From assembly GCF_003261585.1 (NCBI RefSeq), contig NZ_POVU01000001.1, positions 124,001-188,000 on the forward strand: a DNA stretch of 64,000 bases. Reading direction: 5' to 3'. The translations under genes were made by a program, and so were the position numbers. Shown here piece by piece: positions 62,047-64,000 of this stretch. How positions within the stretch are numbered: position 1 is the stretch's first letter; the number at the start of each line of letters is the position of its first letter. Source of the DNA: Acinetobacter sp. MB5. GTDB lineage: Bacteria; Pseudomonadota; Gammaproteobacteria; Pseudomonadales; Moraxellaceae. Below the pieces are notes generated by a model. That model made no database searches. It saw only the letters and a list, made by a program, of their open reading frames with translations, and had not been told where the DNA came from.

Positions 62047-63390
62047 TTAACTTGCTTTAATTTTAATCAATTTAGCGTACAGATCATATTCATCTGCATC
62101 GGTAATTTCGACCTCTAGCAAGTCACCCTCTTTAATTTGTGATTTATCAATGTCTTCAACAAAAACATTGCCATCAATTTCAGGGGCATCTGCATAAGAA
62201 CGAGCAACCGCAACTGGATATTCATCTTCAAGACTATCTACCAATACAGTCATGGTTTGACCAATGCGTTGTTGTAACTTCGCTGCTGAAATCGCTTGCT
62301 GCACCTGCATAAAGCGTTCATAACGCTCTTGTTTGATTTCTTCAGGCACATGATCTGGCAAATCGTTTGCTGTTGCACCTTCTACAGGAGAATAGGTAAA
62401 GCATCCAACACGATCCAGCTGAGCTTCTTGCAACCAGTCAAGTAACATTTGGAAGTCTTCTTCGGTTTCACCTGGGAAGCCAACCACGAATGTTGAACGA
62501 ATCACCAACTCAGGACATTTTTCACGCCAAATTTTTAAACGTTCAAGTGTATTTTCACTGTGCGCTGGGCGCTTCATGAGTTTTAAAATACGTGGGCTTG
62601 CATGTTGGAATGGAATATCCAAATATGGCAGGATTTTGCCTTGCGCCATTAAGTCAATCACGGCATCAACATGTGGATATGGGTAAACGTAGTGTAAACG
62701 CACCCAAATACCAAGCTGACCCAATGCTTCACACATATCATAGAATTTGGTCTTAACAGGCTGACCATTCCAGAAGTCCAACTTGTATTTAGTATCGACA
62801 CCATAAGCAGAGGTATCTTGCGAGATCACCAGCACTTCTTTTACGCCTGCACGTTTTAATGCAGCCGCTTCTTCAAGTACAGAACCGACTGGACGAGATA
62901 CTAGATCACCACGCATGCTTGGAATAATACAGAAGGTACAACGGTGGTTACAGCCTTCAGATATTTTCAAATATGCATAATGTTTTGGCGTTAGACGAAT
63001 TCCTTGCTCAGGAACCAAGTCAATAAATGGATTATGTTTTGGTGGTGCAGGGACATATTCATGTACGGCTTCCATAACATCCTGATAGGCTGCTGCGCCT
63101 GTCACTTTCAAGACATTTGGATGCATTTGACGAATTTTGTCTTCATCTTTCCCCAAGCAGCCTGTCACAATCACGCGACCATTTTCACTCATGGCTTCGC
63201 CAATCGCATCTAACGACTCTTGTACCGCAGACTCGATAAAACCGCAGGTATTAACAACAACAAGGTCAGCACCATCATAATCTGATGCAACCTGATAACC
63301 CTCAGTACGCAACTGGGTTAATATACGCTCAGAATCGACCAATGCCTTAGGACAACCTAAAGAAACAAAACCGACTTTGGGGGATTTCAT
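62047..63390 (-). CDS. rimO: Ribosomal protein S12 methylthiotransferase
   Basis: Radical-SAM enzyme that methylthiolates an aspartate of ribosomal protein S12. The 447-aa product has the N-terminal MTTase cluster-binding domain ([19 protein letters not shown] start [19 protein letters not shown], then [11 protein letters not shown] and [12 protein letters not shown]), the radical-SAM motif [17 protein letters not shown] with its three Cys, [10 protein letters not shown] and a C-terminal TRAM domain. The ATG at 63390 is used; the in-frame GTG at 63405 would add MECCC. Confidence 0.95.
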   Translation of the reverse strand: MKSPKVGFVSLGCPKALVDSERILTQLRTEGYQVASDYDGADLVVVNTCGFIESAVQESLDAIGEAMSENGRVIVTGCLGKDEDKIRQMHPNVLKVTGAAAYQDVMEAVHEYVPAPPKHNPFIDLVPEQGIRLTPKHYAYLKISEGCNHRCTFCIIPSMRGDLVSRPVGSVLEEAAALKRAGVKEVLVISQDTSAYGVDTKYKLDFWNGQPVKTKFYDMCEALGQLGIWVRLHYVYPYPHVDAVIDLMAQGKILPYLDIPFQHASPRILKLMKRPAHSENTLERLKIWREKCPELVIRSTFVVGFPGETEEDFQMLLDWLQEAQLDRVGCFTYSPVEGATANDLPDHVPEEIKQERYERFMQVQQAISAAKLQQRIGQTMTVLVDSLEDEYPVAVARSYADAPEIDGNVFVEDIDKSQIKEGDLLEVEITDADEYDLYAKLIKIKAS

Positions 63391-63513
63391 GCAACAACAC
63401 TCCACTAGAATGCGCGTATTGTATGACTTTTCCCTGCATAAGCATAGGTATAAACGGTAATGTTTCAGTCACGCACCAAAATATTGCTTACTATTTAACA
63501 AAACAAATTTATA

Positions 63514-63528
63514 GCACCATTATAGTGC
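63514..63528 (+). promoter_or_regulatory. NtrC-like binding site
   Basis: GCACCATTATAGTGC is a GCAC-N7-GTGC palindrome, the form of E. coli NtrC sites. It lies about 107 bp upstream of the -24 GG of the sigma-54 promoter, a normal distance for an enhancer. Confidence 0.6.
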
Positions 63529-63635
63529 ACATACCTCCCCTTTTTGATACTGTTTAAGGCGTTTATCTCACGTGTTTGATTTTAGATCACTTAAAAACCA
63601 TTTTTTTGCTTGAAAACAAGTCATTCTAAAAAGTT

Positions 63636-63649
63636 GGCGTGCATTTTGC
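63636..63649 (+). promoter_or_regulatory. Sigma-54 promoter (-24/-12)
   Basis: TTGGCGTGCATTTTGCTT has GG (63636-63637) and GC (63648-63649) exactly 10 bp apart with TGGC and TTGCT context. Transcription would start near 63661, 44 nt before the leader ORF. Confidence 0.65.
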
Positions 63650-63704
63650 TTTAATTAGGCTACTTTTAATTTTAGAAAATGTTCCATAACAGGGAGCAAC
63701 CACA

Positions 63705-63752
63705 ATGAAGAAGATGCCATTGCGCTATTTTACATCAGGAAGATTACGCTAA
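63705..63752 (+). CDS. Short leader ORF, 15 aa, coupled to glnL
   Basis: Reads MKKMPLRYFTSGRLR then TAA. It has a strong AGGGAG at 63691-63696, better than that of glnL itself, and its stop shares the base A at 63752 with the glnL ATG (TAATG). This suggests translational coupling or a leader-peptide control of glnL. Too short for homology; whether it is conserved is unknown. It is highly basic. Confidence 0.5.
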   Translation: MKKMPLRYFTSGRLR

Positions 63753-64000
63753 TGGATCCTACTCCAACGATTGATTATCGTCTATTGGTTGATAATTTAA
63801 CCACAGCCATCTTATTGGTCGATAAAAATCTAAACATTTTTTATCTAAATTCATCATGTGAAGCACTTTTTGACATGAGTCTTTTGCGTGCTTCAGGTAT
63901 GCCTGTCATTCAGCTACTTCAAGCACCGAATGACACTTTTGATACGCGTGAAGCTTTATTCAATACCTTAAATACAGGTCAAGCCTATACACGTCGTGAA
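63752..64000 (+). CDS. glnL: Nitrogen regulation sensor histidine kinase NtrB, 5' part only
   Basis: First 83 codons of a gene cut by the window end. The product begins MDPTPTIDYRLLVDNLTTAILLVDKNLNIFYLNSSCEALFDMS, the N-terminal PAS domain wording of GlnL/NtrB (LLxxLTTAVLLVDxxLxIxYxNxAAExLF). The full protein would contain the His kinase domains that phosphorylate NtrC under nitrogen limitation. The upstream sigma-54 promoter and NtrC-like site fit this assignment. AGGA is at 63737-63740. Confidence 0.83.
   Translation, partial: MDPTPTIDYRLLVDNLTTAILLVDKNLNIFYLNSSCEALFDMSLLRASGMPVIQLLQAPNDTFDTREALFNTLNTGQAYTRRE

Larger units (their letters stand above)
63391..63704 (+). promoter_or_regulatory. 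Nitrogen-type control region upstream of glnL
   Basis: 314 bp between rimO and a short leader ORF. It carries the rimO promoter on the - strand, an NtrC-like site at 63514-63528 and a sigma-54 promoter at 63636-63649, both described separately. Nothing else was recognised. Confidence 0.6.

Overview
The window looks like chromosomal DNA of a Moraxellaceae gammaproteobacterium, most likely Acinetobacter. The reasons are the AT-rich sequence, the gene order (aroQ-accB-accC; pyrH-frr-uppS-cdsA-dxr-rseP-bamA-skp-lpxD-fabZ-lpxA), a complete phenylacetate (paa) cluster, a UppS with the motif MDGNNRF that I recall from Acinetobacter, and a type I-F-like CRISPR repeat. The genus call rests on recognition, not on a search.

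Layout. 1-5314: aroQ, accB and accC on the + strand, then two small unknown genes, aroC and prmB on the - strand. 5315-6821: an AT-rich leader with a perfect IHF consensus, then a CRISPR array of 21 identical 28-nt repeats and 20 spacers of 32 nt, with no cas genes anywhere in the window and an intrinsic terminator directly after the last repeat. 6886-12691: small unknown genes, a zinc-ribbon protein, thiM, a LysE-type exporter, a CHMI-family tautomerase and a PIF1-like helicase. 12999-17182: an ethanol/acetaldehyde oxidation module made of an iron-containing alcohol dehydrogenase, a GAF-domain regulator and an ExaC/AldB-type aldehyde dehydrogenase. The two dehydrogenase promoters share a CCAACCT motif. 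18306-20338: a two-gene operon that probably makes glucosylglycerate or mannosylglycerate. 20606-21608: yceI flanked by two copies of a small MITE-like element.

21618-32820: an EAL-domain phosphodiesterase with a CSS-type sensor, a hydrolase, glutathionyl-hydroquinone reductase, DoxX, a LysR regulator, a CAU-anticodon tRNA, and an agmatine uptake and degradation operon (APC permease-aguB-aguA). 32158-51028: a large catabolic island. paaABCDEFGHJK-X-Y run on the - strand, with paaZ and a CoA-transferase pair (scoAB) divergent on the + strand. Downstream of paaY lie a GMC alcohol dehydrogenase, an aldehyde dehydrogenase and a LuxR-type regulator. An 11-bp motif shared by the paaZ leader and the GMC leader suggests one regulator controls both, which would make the GMC/ALDH pair a feeder into phenylacetate catabolism.

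51097-63390: the conserved envelope and translation block (lpxA to pyrH) and rimO. 63391-64000: a sigma-54 promoter with an upstream NtrC-like site, a 15-codon leader ORF whose stop overlaps the start of the next gene, and the first part of the nitrogen sensor kinase gene glnL (ntrB), cut by the window end.
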